A stretch of DNA of 64,000 nucleotides from the NCBI GenBank assembly GCA_024734495.1, contig JALMQS010000099.1:95852744-95916743 (forward strand), written 5' to 3'. The number at the start of each line of letters is the position of its first letter. Positions within the stretch are counted from its first letter, which is position 1. The notes under the pieces were generated by a model. It saw only the letters and a program-made list of their open reading frames with translations, ran no database searches and was not told the origin of the DNA. A program made the translations under genes and the position numbers. This DNA comes from Forficula auricularia. Taxonomy: Eukaryota > Arthropoda > Insecta > Dermaptera > Forficulidae. Below, piece by piece: positions 1-11,700 of the stretch.

Positions 1-443
1 TGATTGCGCGCCATTAATCAACGGTTACCAACATTCCAAACAAAAATAAAATTCAAACATTCTAAAAAAAAAAAAAAAATATTAAAAACATTATAAACTG
101 CACGTCTATTATTCTCATAATTTCTTTACATATATTTTATTAGTTTTCCCAAACATTTTGTTTTGAGGAACCCACGAAATTTTACAATTAATTACAATAT
201 TGACAATTAGGGGCAACCCCCAACTATTTTCCTAGAAAGCGGGGTACCTTACTATATTTTGTTCTTTTTTTTTAATGGCCTTCGAAAACTATAGTTCATT
301 ATGGCCATTGAGTGTTCATGTATGTGTGTAAATTAGTGTAGGGATCAGATTAAAGTCGGATTGTAGCGACTCGAGCTTGAACCCGGGCTAGTTTGATTAG
401 AAGACATTTGCGATATCCACTCTACCAACCCTACTCCCTTATT
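1..443. other. no gene seen
   Basis: AT-rich sequence with homopolymer runs. I see no coding frame of any length, no tRNA-like fold and no clear terminal repeat here. Confidence 0.6.
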
Positions 444-1076
444 ACTTTACCATACAGGGTATGGTCAAGTATTGTAATCGTGCATGAAAAAAGTGGTTTT
501 TTTCCTTTTTTTCAAAATATCTAAAAAACGGCTGAAACTATTTCGATTAAAAAAATTGAGCGAAACCATGGCATTTAGGTCTACAAAAAAGCTCTAATAA
601 GTGAACATCGAAAAATTATATTTTTCGAGATAATAATTGTTTTGTCAAAATGTCTGTTAGTTAGTTAGTTAGTTAGTCTGTGCGTTACCAAATTTGTGGA
701 CTAGCTAGCTCAAAAACTAGTGTGAATATCGAAACCAAATTTCACACGTAAGTAGTTTTGGTCCATTGAGATTGAGCTGATTAGATTTTGGTGCATATCG
801 ACCCAAAATTAAGGGGGGGTCGAGGGGGGTTAAAAATTAAAAATCTAGGTCGTTTGAGCAAACTCAACCAAATTTTGTATACATAATCAGTGGACCCCAG
901 AAGTCTAAAAATGCAAAATATAAGCGCCCAAAATGGGGTGAGCGGAGGGTCAAAAAATGAAAATCAAACTCAACCAATATAAAAATGCAAAAACTAACCC
1001 CCCCACCCCCTACATGATTATAAATAATTTTATTAAATATTAAATATAAGTGAGGGGCCAGGTTGTATGGTAAAGT
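444..1076 (+). mobile_element. MITE-like repeat, ACTTTACCATAC terminal repeats (copy 1)
   Basis: ACTTTACCATAC at 444-455 and its reverse complement at 1,065-1,076. The first 60 bases and the last part, plus about 35 bases of right flank, recur at 10,300-10,830, and parts recur inverted at 54,640-54,880. Contains a short (TTAG)n run near 657. No coding capacity. Confidence 0.75.
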
Positions 1077-1113
1077 CAAGTGGATGGCCACATCAGAACA
1101 CGTCAGCTTATTT

Positions 1114-2394
1114 TGTTCTTTAAAGTAGGTTTTCCTAACAGCAGGTATTTTGCACTGCCCGCCACGTAAAACGAAAACACGGCGCGCATTTGTCTTTTCC
1201 CATAAAACTTAACTATCGCATTGGAGAGAATAAAAGGAACTTATTATAGCTTTGCTATCAGCTAAACAATTCATGAACAATGAGAAGGAAAATTACTTGC
1301 TCCAAACGTTTAAGCTCAGAAAACCAGGCATTGAGATCTTTTCCAATAGAGATCAAGCGTGTTTTTAAAATATTGATAAGCAACCGCTTTATCGACGACG
1401 AAAAGAGATTTAAATCAGATTTCCAACTGAGTGGTGTGCATTGCTTTTGTGCTACATAGATGAAGAGTTGAAGACTTACAACCGACGCTTACAGTCGAGT
1501 CCCCTAACCAATAACACCTGTTGAAAAACGGATTGTTCCTTTAAACTATAATTAGGTAAGTATGGGATTCTCCTGTAAGGATCTCCTCTTTGAGCAAAAT
1601 TATTCTGAATTTTTTTAAATTCAATTAATTTCAAAATGAAGCAGGGGCTGATCTATATATGGGATTTTTGGGCTGGTCAGCCCAGAGCCCCATGGATATA
1701 AAGGGCCGCCAACCTCCACCGAAGACAATTTCTTTTCAGCAGAGATGTCAATTTTAGAACTTCTTTAGGGTAACGGCCATCATTTGATTTGTCTGATCAA
1801 AAAATACGAGCTGATTTCGCTGAAATTTGGTCAATTTTAGACTTTGAAAGCCGAGGGCATCCTCTTTGAAGAAATGTTTGTGTATCTAAGTCATATTAAA
1901 TAAATAAAATATATTATTGTCCTAATTTTTTTCCTATACCGTACACATAATTATAGAAAACAGTTTTTTTCCCCAAGTAGTGTTAGTTCAGGGCCCACAA
2001 ATTCACGGACCGCCCCTTCCCTCAAGGTGGCCAATTTTAGGTTATTTTGTACTAGTCGGCGTTCAGAAGTGGCTTTACTTATTATGTAAAAATTTCACTA
2101 ATAACTCATTCTCTTCTTATCAACGATAAACAAGAATACATTTTATATATCAAGTATTTTATAGAAGATATAGGGTACGGAACTTCATGCAAGTCCGATA
2201 CGCACTTAGCCGGAAATTTTTTTTTTTTTTTAATACCGATTGGGCCGACTATAATAATATTTTGAGAAAAAAACAAGACGAAAATAGGAGATCACCTTAT
2301 ATACGAAATATAGTATGGTGAAAGCCTTGTAAATTATAAAAAAAATTCGAAAAAATGGGGTGGGAGGTCGCGAAATAAAAGTTGCGGGGATTCT
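1114..2394. other. gene-free stretch with old repeat ends
   Basis: No gene seen. Bases 2,040-2,220 resemble 48,030-48,215; both end in the insect-type 'GTACGGAAC...CACTTAGCCGG' repeat edge. The remainder is unrecognised AT-rich sequence. Confidence 0.5.
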
Positions 2395-3245
2395 ACGGGA
2401 ACCGTGGTGCCGCGATTTGAAGATGGATTCTTATAGTACTCACCAAAATAAGACGAAAATGAAGAATACCATTTTTCGAGATTTCGCTTAGTTTTCGAGA
2501 TATCGAGTTTAAAAAATAGTTTTTTATAGAAACCACGGAAACCGTAGTAACACGGGTTCCGCGTGGCGCCGCTATCTGACGACGGATTCTTTTAGAACTA
2601 GTCGAAATAAGTCGGAAAGAAAAAATAAAATTTTAAACTACAAATTTGAACTGAAATTGAGTTTATGGAATGTGATGTCTCAAATTTTTCAAGTGAGCAC
2701 CAGTGGGGGCGTTGGCAATTTTCACTTTTAGAACTTCTTTAGTTCTATTCATTATCTCGGTTCGATTAGATAAAAAAATGGGTTCCCGAACAAACTTTAA
2801 AAGGTTCCGTTAATATATATTCAGTACGGCTCGTATATTTTCATTTCGGGCTGGTTTTTAGGCTAAAGCCAATCTAATCTAAAAACCAGCGCGAAATGAA
2901 AATAATACGAGCCGAACTGAATATATCTTAACCGAACCGGGAACGACTTTTACATATTCGAATTTCTTTGGGCATTTACTAATTATTTTTTAATTAATAT
3001 TCATTTTTTGATTTGAAACAAACTGCGTTGCTAATCCGTCGTCAGATAGCGACGCCACACGGAACCCGTGATACTACGGTTTCCGTGGTTTCTATAGAAA
3101 AACAATTGAAAAATAAAAAAAAAACAGTATTTTTTAAACTCGATATCTCGACAACTAAGCGAAATCTCGAAAAATGGTATTCTTCATTTTCGTCTTATTT
3201 TGGTGAGTACCTACTATAAGAATCCATCGTCAGATCGCGGAGCCA
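2395..3245. mobile_element. large foldback with a second foldback nested in its centre
   Basis: Left arm (about 2,395-2,600) and right arm (about 3,030-3,245) are long imperfect inverted repeats sharing the ACCACGGAAACCGTAGTA and GATTTCGCTTAG regions. Between them, 2,805-2,945 forms its own inverted repeat around GGCTGGTTTTTAG. The 68-residue frame at 3,013 is just arm sequence. Confidence 0.75.
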
Positions 3246-4578
3246 CGGTTACCGTAGAATTGCCAAAGTTGCCCTATGATCAGGCCAATACAGAAATATT
3301 AGTGAGGTAACAACAATAATAATTTTTTACTTACTTCAAATTATTCATGAACAATTTAAAAAATCAAGGAAAGATGAAAGGATTGATTTATAACTAAAAA
3401 TCATAATAATAATATATAAATCTAAAATTAAATATCATAATTACAAATTTGAAATTTTCAAACAAAAGTTTAGAAAAATAACATCAAATTTATTTGACAA
3501 ATCAATTTTTACATCAAATATAAATAATCTAGTAACCGTAAAAACATGAACAATCGAACAATAAATTCTTCATATTTATTCAATTGAATTTTCTTCTTTC
3601 TTCTTGTATTTAAAGTAAATATTTATTTATTTTCAATATTTTAATATCATTTTTTAAACATTAGATATAAGAATAAAAAAAAAAAAATTGAAAAATTAAT
3701 TTTTTTAAATATAATATTTTTTGTTAATAAAAATAGTAATTTTTTATAGAAAAATATTTTTTCCAATAAAATTTAAACTTTAAAATTTTGTCGTAATTCA
3801 TTTCTATTTAAATTGAGTATTTTTTGGTACTTGTTTGATCAAAACAGTTATTCTGAGCAAAGAAAGCATAATTTAACTGAAGATATTAATTTTATAAGAT
3901 CAGGAACGAGGCCTGATGAATCCGGTGGAAACGTTTCATGATCAAAATAAAATAAATTAACAACCATGATGAAGATTTTTTATTTTTGAAAAATAACCAT
4001 CATTTTCAAAGGATTCCATCTTCCACCGGATTCATCAAGCCTCGTTCCCGATCTTATAAAATAATATACGAATCATTAAGTACTGTCCTAAATAATGAAG
4101 ATATTAATATTAAGATTTTTTTTTTCGGTTTAATAAATCATTTAAGATCACCAAAAATGATTAATAAAAGTATATAAGCAATACCATAAATATCAATAAA
4201 TTTAAATAGTTTTATAAAATTTTTGTACGTTTTCTTTTTGAATAATTTGTTCACTGGGCTGATTTCCCTTTACCTTCCACAATGTATTTGACACTGTATT
4301 TGTAACAGGGTAAGATCAGTGTGCAAAAAGTACACTTCATTCTTTGTCAAGTTTTCAAAATACTTTATTTTTTACTCACTGGCCTCAACCTGATACATGA
4401 TAAATTTTATTTATTTATTCAAAGGACTGAGGTCCTTGAACAATAATATCAATAAATTAACATAATAACATAAAATAAAATATGAAAATAAGTAACAATA
4501 TTCTAGAACTAAAGTTCAATAATATATAAGTACAATTAATGAAAATTTAACAATAAGTATAAAAAGAAATCAATGAAG
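3246..4578. other. gene-free AT-rich stretch with one short inverted repeat
   Basis: Very AT-rich with homopolymer runs. 3,897-3,930 and 4,015-4,060 form an inverted repeat around GGAACGAGGC / GCCTCGTTCC, probably a small degenerate foldback. No supported gene. Confidence 0.5.
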
Positions 4579-4759
4579 ATGTCCTCTGCTTGATTCAAAT
4601 AAACATTCACCTATATAAATGAATATTTATATCTTTTATATATTTTAAATACTTGTGTATATGTATGAAGGATCTAATCTCAGAAAGTAGTGAGCCGAAT
4701 TTAAAAATTCTTTCACCATTTGAATGAAGACTTACACCTTCAGCATTATTATTATTATT

Positions 4760-5021
4760 CCCAGACAGACTGGAATATTGCGAACCTTGCACAATATTGG
4801 CAATATTGCAGCGGCAACATTGAAATGGCAATATTGCAGCAACATTGCAGTGGCAATATTGCTACAATGTTCCTGCAACATTGCTACAATATTGCTGCAA
4901 TGTAAAAGAGGCGGACAAAGAAATATTACTGCAATGTTTAACATTGCAATGTAATATGAAATATTACTGCAATGTTTAACATTGCAATGTAATATTGCTG
5001 CAATATTCCCTTCTGTCTGGG
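4760..5021. mobile_element. CCCAGACAG MITE built from CAATATTGC repeats (copy 1)
   Basis: Terminal inverted repeats CCCAGACAG...CTGTCTGGG. The interior is almost wholly made of near-palindromic words such as GCAATATTGC and AACATTGCA. Small frames on both strands are artefacts of this repetition. Related copies at 9,542 and 61,694. Confidence 0.85.
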
Positions 5022-5261
5022 TTATAGCCTATATTTTATTACAGTTGTTTTTTAGTGAACCAGCAGTCGTGATTTTATAAATAAAATCTGTATTTTAATT
5101 AATTTTCTTTTGGGTTATTTGAATAAAAATAAAACAAGTGTTTGAATATTATTAATGGATTTAAGGGATACTTTTCATGGAACAACTAGACTCTGTCCAA
5201 TAGGGGCAAAGTGCCATCAGGTGTTCGTTCTGCCTGTGTAACGTGTATGTATATGATTTTA

Positions 5262-5292
5262 GAGACTTTAATTTCTAAAGTTCATCTTCAAT
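5262..5292 (-). ncRNA. degenerate hammerhead-like motif
   Basis: On the minus strand UUGAAGA is followed by a collapsed stem II and AAUUAAAGUC. It is the inverted twin of the 5,432 motif, with the core cytosine changed and most of stem II deleted. Confidence 0.5.
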
Positions 5293-5431
5293 CTTGCTTA
5301 TAAATATTATATTAGTTTTCTATGCATAAGTATCTTCGCATCAGGTGGTATAATATATAATTTATGTTGAAATGTAAATGAAAAAACTCATGCGAAGATC
5401 TTATGCACAGAAAACAAAAATATTCATAAGA

Positions 5432-5465
5432 CTGAAGATGAAGGTCTAGCCTTCGAAACTTTAGT
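5432..5465 (+). ncRNA. hammerhead-like ribozyme core (CUUUAG type)
   Basis: CUGAAGA (5,432-5,438), one U, a 5-bp stem II (GAAGG/CCUUC, loop UCUAG), GAAA (5,454-5,457), then CUUUAG-UC. It sits in the right half of the foldback 4,579-5,530. Stem I pairing next to the cleavage site is poor, so activity is doubtful. Confidence 0.7.
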
Positions 5466-5630
5466 CATTATCAAATAAAATTATTCATTTATATATAGGT
5501 GTGTGTTTATTTGAATCAAGCAGAGGGGACACCCTGTTAAGAATCAACAACTCTGCTACTCTCAGGAAGAAATCTTTTCAAATTAATTAAGTAAAAACAT
5601 AATATTGACAAAATTTTATTGATTGTGATT

Positions 5631-5797
5631 ATATAAATAAATACAAATCTTTTATAAAAGCAACCTTGGAACGTTCATTGAAATATCAAAAGTTTGGGGA
5701 GAATTTCTTCTTAAAGGGAAAAACTCTCCCAAAACGTTTGATATTTCAACAATCATTTGAAGATTGCTTTTATAAAAGATTTGTATTTATTTATAAG
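5631..5797. mobile_element. short foldback with decayed ribozyme-like centre
   Basis: Arms share AATACAAATCTTTTATAAAA. The centre has facing remnants resembling a decayed CUGAAGA...GAAACGUUUG motif (AAAACGTTTG at about 5,750), too diverged to call. Confidence 0.6.
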
Positions 5798-5837
5798 AAT
5801 AATATACATAAAATAATCTTTTAAATATAATATCAAT

Positions 5838-6093
5838 AACGAAAATGAATTTAGGTCAAATCAAAAATTTAATAGATGCATGCAGGAGGGTCCCGTCCCC
5901 TCGGGAATCGAACCCAAGCACCAGCACACTTTACGGGCAACTAGTCAGAGAGGTGATGGTCTCAAGGGTCTGACTAGTTGCCCGGAAAGCGTACTAGTGC
6001 TTGGGTTCGACTCCCGAGGGGACAAGAGCCTCCCACATGCAATATAAACATATCTATTAAAATCCTTGTTCCGACCCAAATTCATTTTCGTTA
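5838..6093. mobile_element. foldback with tRNA-like arms (copy 1)
   Basis: Near-perfect inverted repeat of about 120 bases per arm. Each arm carries a pol III B-box-like GGGTTCGACTCCC next to CTCGGGA-type pairing, so it looks like an inverted dimer of a tRNA-derived unit. The loop is CAGAGAGGTGATGGTCTCAA. Confidence 0.75.
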
Positions 6094-6489
6094 ATAAAAT
6101 TGATTAAATATCGCGAGTTGATTTTGAGAATAAATAAGAACTTTGTTTTTCAAATAGACACTCATTCCTTGCATAATATCAATATATTTGTGAGTACAGC
6201 TAAATAAATTTATCAACTCCATATGGAAAGCTGATCTTTTTTCCACGTCATCGTTGTATTTAATGCAATATCAGAATTTATTGATCCGAGTGGAATTCGT
6301 TTCTAAGCCCACACGCTTGATATCTGACCACGCTAATATCTAGGCTACTGATCTTTAAAATTCTTTTATATAAAATATAATATTAATCCATATCATTACC
6401 ATATTTAAGATAATTGATTTAACAAATACATTTTAAAAATAAAGATACAATTATATTATATCCCTAATTTATTTACATTATATTATATT
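6094..6489. other. no gene seen
   Basis: AT-rich, with no coding or RNA gene and no terminal repeats that I can pair. Confidence 0.5.
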
Positions 6490-6866
6490 TCTTAGTTACT
6501 TTACCATACTAAAGTATTAGGAAGTATTATAATCGTGAGTGAAAAAAATAGATTAAAATTAACAAATGTAAGATAATTAATTTAACAAAAAATAAAAGTA
6601 CAATTATACTATATCTAATTTTTTTACATTACATTTTATTTCTTATTTACTTTACCATGGTAGTATTAGTAAGTAGTGTAATCGTGAGGGAAAACAAATT
6701 GGTGTTTTTTCGAAATATTTCAATAACGTCTATAATTATTTTAATAAAAAATACACGAAACCACGGTGTAAAGGTCTTTAAAAAAGCTTATATAGTAAAC
6801 ATTGAAAAAAAAAATATTTTAAGAGGTGTTAATTATTTTGTCAAAATGTCTGTGCTTTCATGGAAC
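6490..6866. mobile_element. remnants of the ACTTTACCATAC repeat
   Basis: Two starts of the family occur in series (about 6,494 and 6,650), the second continuing to TCAAAATGTCTG as in the intact copies. It is cut off where the inverted unc79 exon copy begins. Confidence 0.65.
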
Positions 6867-7112
6867 CCATGGAACTTCTTAACATATATTTTTCAAAATA
6901 TTCTACTAATATAGGAGCTTCCTAATATTGAGCAGCCGGATATTATTTATCATTCCTTACGCTGTCTTCATACCTTAACATTACACGGCGATGCACTTAC
7001 TAAAGCAGCTAAAGATCACAGAGGATTAGTTATTTGGTGTCAAGAAAATTTATTAATTAAAAAGTAAGAAACCGTTTTTCTTTGAAACTACATACTTTTA
7101 TAGAATTTTATT
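6867..7112 (+). pseudogene. inverted copy of unc79 exon 3 with flanking intron
   Basis: Bases 6,915-7,063 match exon 3 (58,834-58,982) at all but three positions, and intron sequence on both sides also matches. Two changes alter residues (Ala to Thr, Phe to Leu) and one is silent. The frame, an AG acceptor (AATATAG) and the GTAAGA donor are intact. It is in the opposite orientation to the gene, beyond the stop codon. The retained intron sequence rules out a processed pseudogene. The left edge abuts a remnant of the 444-1,076 repeat family, the right edge a MITE starting at 7,113. Confidence 0.93.
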
Positions 7113-7820
7113 AAGGTAGTTGTTTCGCGACAATACTAGCAAAAAGTTAATGCTAGAGTATATAGAACAGTCAATAATGATTCATAAGTCATAAGCCCAA
7201 AACTCTTTACTGTTTATATACCGATTCTCGCCAATACCGTGATCGTTTGACAAATCTGGCAACACTGTCCGAGCTTGTATATATTTTATGATAGAAATTT
7301 CAGATGAAGTACATTATAAAGGGAGATTTATAAAACAAAAAGTTCTTAATAAGCGATTGAAAGCTGTTGCGACAATTGTTGAAGCGAAAAAACGTCAAAA
7401 AAATTACTAAAGTTAACCCACTTTTTAGGTTAAATAAATGCGTTGTTGCCAGCTTGTTTTTAGTGTAAATTTTTCATTATACTTTATTCATTATTATCTC
7501 AGAAACTGTGTTGTAACTATGAATCAAAATTGTCTTAAAATATGTATTAATTATTGTTTAATGTTTGTTTAGTTTTTTATAAAAATGGTAAGAAGAGTTT
7601 CTTAATTATAATTAAATATGTATGTAAACTTTCCGATATCCCGTATAGTGCAATGTATAAGAGTCTGAAAAACTCTATCTTTGGAATTTAATATCTCCGG
7701 AACTACTTATATTGTTATATATTTCGTTTTGCCACCAATCGATGCAGAAGTATTTAAATAATAATCTGTCTAAATTTCAAAAAAATCCTAAGAAAACCCA
7801 TATGGTGAAACAACTACCTT
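7113..7820. mobile_element. AAGGTAG MITE (copy 1)
   Basis: Inverted ends AAGGTAGTTGTTTC / GAAACAACTACCTT, flanked by TTAA-like sequence. Interior is shared with 16,749-17,233 and, inverted, with 24,540-25,235. No transposase. Confidence 0.85.
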
Positions 7821-8503
7821 AAATAAAGGAGCTAAGAGGTTTTACTTTTACCGTGCGATAGTCTAACGCATGATTTTTATTTTTTTCTCTCTCTCTTACC
7901 CTTGAGGAAAGGTGTAAATTACTCAAGTTTAAAATAAATTTAATACAATTTATTCATCCACACCGTCGACAAGTTTCGGTAAACTCCGTTCATCTTTCAC
8001 AGGACCTTCGGAATTAAAACAGTGAGTGAGTAAAAGTTTTTAGCAAGGTAAATACTTATTTAGCATTGTTCAGGGAACAATTTCCAATATTCCCAGATGG
8101 TTCAACAAATTAATAGTGAGAATATTTGGTCGGGAAACTTAAATGGCGACAATCTTTATTCATACATACAAGCTCAAACATGATCTTTACAACAGTGCTT
8201 TAAACATGCACTCAGCTTACCATTCATACCTCATAAATTCCTTTTTTTTTAATATCATTTTTACGATGTTTATTTATTTTTTTTTTAAGCTATGACAACT
8301 AATCTTTTTTAACAAAATTATTTTAACTGTTTTGAAATATTTCAAAAAACACTAATTTTTTTCTGCACTGACATATTAAATCTATCTATTGTAATAGGAA
8401 TGAAATTAAATAAATAAATATATGGTGGGGATCATTGATAGTCACGTGGTTTGTTAAAATCACCCCAGATTTTTTTAAATATCTAAAATATTTTTTACTT
8501 AAA
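7821..8503. other. unc79 3' flank / 3' UTR
   Basis: Contains candidate poly(A) hexamers on the minus strand and otherwise unrecognised AT-rich sequence. No further gene. Confidence 0.5.
8273..8278 (-). terminator. candidate unc79 polyadenylation signal
   Basis: AATAAA on the minus strand, about 226 bases past the stop codon. It is the first canonical hexamer downstream; another lies at 8,155-8,160. AT-richness makes chance matches likely. Confidence 0.4.
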
Positions 8504-8704
8504 TTAAACTGAATAAAATTGAGTTGCAGCTGATGATTGTAATTCTATTTGTCCCATTTTAAATTGAAGTCGTTGTAACCATTTAAGAAGAATTAGATTC
8601 GTATTTGGAGAATGATTTTTCGCAGATAAATTGTTCGGAGCTGAAATATTCCAAGGCGGCGCATTTCTACAATTTTGCAATCTTACTTGAAGATGACCTG
8701 GTAA
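8504..8704 (-). CDS. unc79: unc79 exon 31 (C terminus and stop)
   Basis: Phase 0 after TTATTTAG, ending in TAA at 8,504-8,506. It encodes LPGHLQVRLQNC, then KWLQRLQFKMGQIELQSSAA and ends FYSV. Vertebrate UNC79 ends in a closely similar 'LRKWLQ..QFKM.Q.E.QSS.A.QFY' motif, so this is the true C terminus. Using the nearer AG at 8,698 would put a stop almost at once. Confidence 0.95.
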   Translation of the reverse strand, partial: LPGHLQVRLQNCRNAPPWNISAPNNLSAKNHSPNTNLILLKWLQRLQFKMGQIELQSSAATQFYSV

Positions 8705-11700
8705 CTAAATAAATAAATAAAATAAATATAAAATATCTATATTTTTTATTTAATGCTTCAAGTTTATTACCTGAACATGATGAGAGTAAAGTACTGGACT
8801 CCAAAGTGGAAGTAATTTGCCTAAAATCATGCTATTGCTCTCTTGTAATGCCTCAAGAAGACTTAAAAAATGAAGATTAACCATTTCAGACAGCTTGAAA
8901 AAAAATGTAAAAGAAGCATTTTTTAAAACAATATATAGAAAAAGTAAAACTAAAGATTTGAGCATCTTTTTTTTGAAAATAGTTGGAAAAATCAGCTCGG
9001 GTTCAGATTAACCAAGATGTATTTTAAAAGAGAAAGAATTCAATCTTTAGGACAAATTCTAAGATTTTAGTAGAAATATTATTAAATTGCGATATCAGAG
9101 GGGATTCATCTCATCAGAAGTCGAACCTGAGAACTAACATGCTTTCCGGGCAGTCAGCTCAGACCCTCCAAACAAAAAACTCTCTCTCGCGGGTGTGAGC
9201 TGACTGCCCGGAAAGCATGTTAGTTCTCAGGTTCGACTCCTGAGGGGATGAATCCCCTCTGATATCGCAATTTAATAATATTTCTACTAAAATCTTAGAA
9301 TTTGTCCTAAAGATTGAATTCTTTCTCTTTTAAAATATAGAAAAAGATTTAATATGTAGGGGGCGAAGGTACAAAAGTAGGTTTATAGTTTTTATTATGA
9401 AAAAACAATAGCTTTATTAAGTTATAAGAAGGATGACAAGCAAATTTCAAATAAGTAGTAGAATCTCTTAGGTGCTCGAAATGCCGGGCACTTCCTAGGA
9501 AAAAACGCACCTTTGTGATATTTATGGGTTTAACGCAATTGCCCAGACAGAAGAGAATATTGCAGCAATATTGCGAATCTTGTACAATATTGGCAATATT
9601 ACAGCAACATTGAGGTGGCAACAGTGAAATGGGAACATTGAAGTGGCAATATCGCTGCAATGTTCCTGCAACATTGGCAATATTGCTGCAATGTAAAAGA
9701 AGCGGACATAGGAATATTGCTGCAATGTTCCCGCAAGGTTTAATATTGCAATGTAATATTGCTGCAATATTCCCTTCTGTCTGGGTGAGTGCAGGAAAAT
9801 GAGAAGAAAATTGCCCAACGAAAAATGCTATATTATTTATTTCTAAAATTTTTAAATTGTTTATTTATTAAATAATACTACTTACAACTTTCGAATTAGC
9901 AACGAGAGTAAGAATACAAGGAGTGACTTTTCCCCAAAATTCGAATAATATTTGAAGAGTAACAGCATGAGCATCTGAATTTGGTGAGTTATTAGTTGCT
10001 GTGTGTTCCAAATAAACTGTCCAAAGCTGAAAAAAGATCATTAAATCACAATTTAAAGAAATTATAAAAATTTATTATAGCAATCTATATATTTTAAATT
10101 AAATTCATGATTGTTTTATTAAGTAAAATAAATACTATTCTTTATAAAAATAATCAAAAGGTATTTAATGAGAATTCAAAACGTGTCGGGAGAAATTCAT
10201 CTCTCTGTATCAAATGAAAATTTGAAAAATTAAAAAAAGAAAAAACGTTGCTAAGAAATTTTCACTTGATAAAGGAAGAATTTCTCTTCTGGTATTTTTA
10301 CTTTACCATACAGGGTATGGTCAAGTATTGTAATCGTGCATGAAAAAAAGTGTTTTTTTTTCCTTCATGTTTTTTTTGGAAATATCTCAAAAACGGCTGA
10401 AACTATTTTGATTAAAAAAAAGCTCTAATAAGTGAACATCGAAAAAAATTATAATTTTCGAGATAATAATTGTTTTGTCAAAATGTCTGTTAGTTAATCT
10501 GTAAGGTCAAATTTTTTTTGTGGACGAGTTAGTTTCGCCAAAAAACTAGTGTGAATATCGGAACCAAATTTCACATGTAGTTTTGGTCCACGAGATTAAG
10601 AGCTGATTAGATTTTTGGCATATCGACTCAAAAATTAAGGGGGTGGAGTTAAAAATTAAAAATCTAGGCCGTTTGAGCAAACTCAACCAAATTTTGTATA
10701 CATAATCAGTGGGACACCAGAAGTATAAAAATGCAAAAACTAACCCCCCTACATGATTATAAATAATGTTAGAGGTCAGGTTGTATGGTAAAGTCAAGTG
10801 GATGGCCACATCAGAACACGTCAGCTTATTATTAAACGTTTTTCGATTGTTATAATAAAGATTGGCAATTTTTGGAGACGGACTGGGATAAGGAGATTGC
10901 GATATTGATGAGGCAGTCCAACAAAAAGAAGAAGACTTATACCTACTTTTTATCCTATAGCTTTGAAAGTCAGTGAAGGAAAACAGTGATTTCTCTCTTT
11001 TGCGTGCACAATAATATATTGTATTTTCATTATCAGCAGAATTATAATGCAATAATGATTTTTGATATCATTGCATTATAATTCTGCTGATAATGAAATA
11101 CAATATATTATTGTTACTGCCACTGAAAGAGGAGACAGAGGGAATGCCGCATTGGATTTCCTTCACTGACTTTTCAAAACCCCTGAAGAAGGAGGGAATA
11201 GCTCTGAAACGTCGGTTTTATGAATAAAAAGCATAGTGTAAATTATCTTCTTTCTTTTTTTGACTGCCTCATCAATATCCACTTAGTTATAATAAAGAAT
11301 TGTAAAGAATTTTATAATCTATATATAAATAAATATATTAATTAATTACTTGGCAAAGTATAAATGCATGAGAAAGAGATGACATATGAAGAACTGAAGC
11401 TTTGCTCTGTTCAGCGAATCCTGCTAAAATCACTTGAATATGGTCTGCAATGTGACATGAGGCTTCTTGAGGAACAGGCGTACAGGGACTCTGCGGATGC
11501 GTGTGATGGGTACTTGGGGTTCCATGAAGTGCTGTATGGGTAAGGGATCCCAAAAGAAGCCATGATAAAAGACGTATGTGACCCACGCAATCAATGAACT
11601 CACGAGGTCTAAAAATAAATTTTATTAAATAATAGATTAATTGAATAGACAAAATATTAAATCGATATTAGAATACAATAAAATTGAAAGATTCTAATTA

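Larger units (their letters stand above)
4579..5530. mobile_element. ribozyme-bearing foldback, CTCTGCTTGAT terminal family (copy 1)
   Basis: Inverted ends CCTCTGCTTGATTCAAATAA (near 4,582) and its complement (to about 5,527). The same ends bound the shorter element at 49,745-49,920. It contains a nested CCCAGACAG MITE and two hammerhead-like motifs facing each other. Confidence 0.75.

Noticed and set aside
4607..4954. Overlapping frames of 60-76 residues on both strands
   Set aside because: They lie in the CAATATTGC-type MITE; both strands stay open because of the repeated word. The same holds at 9,349-9,818 and 61,736-61,967.
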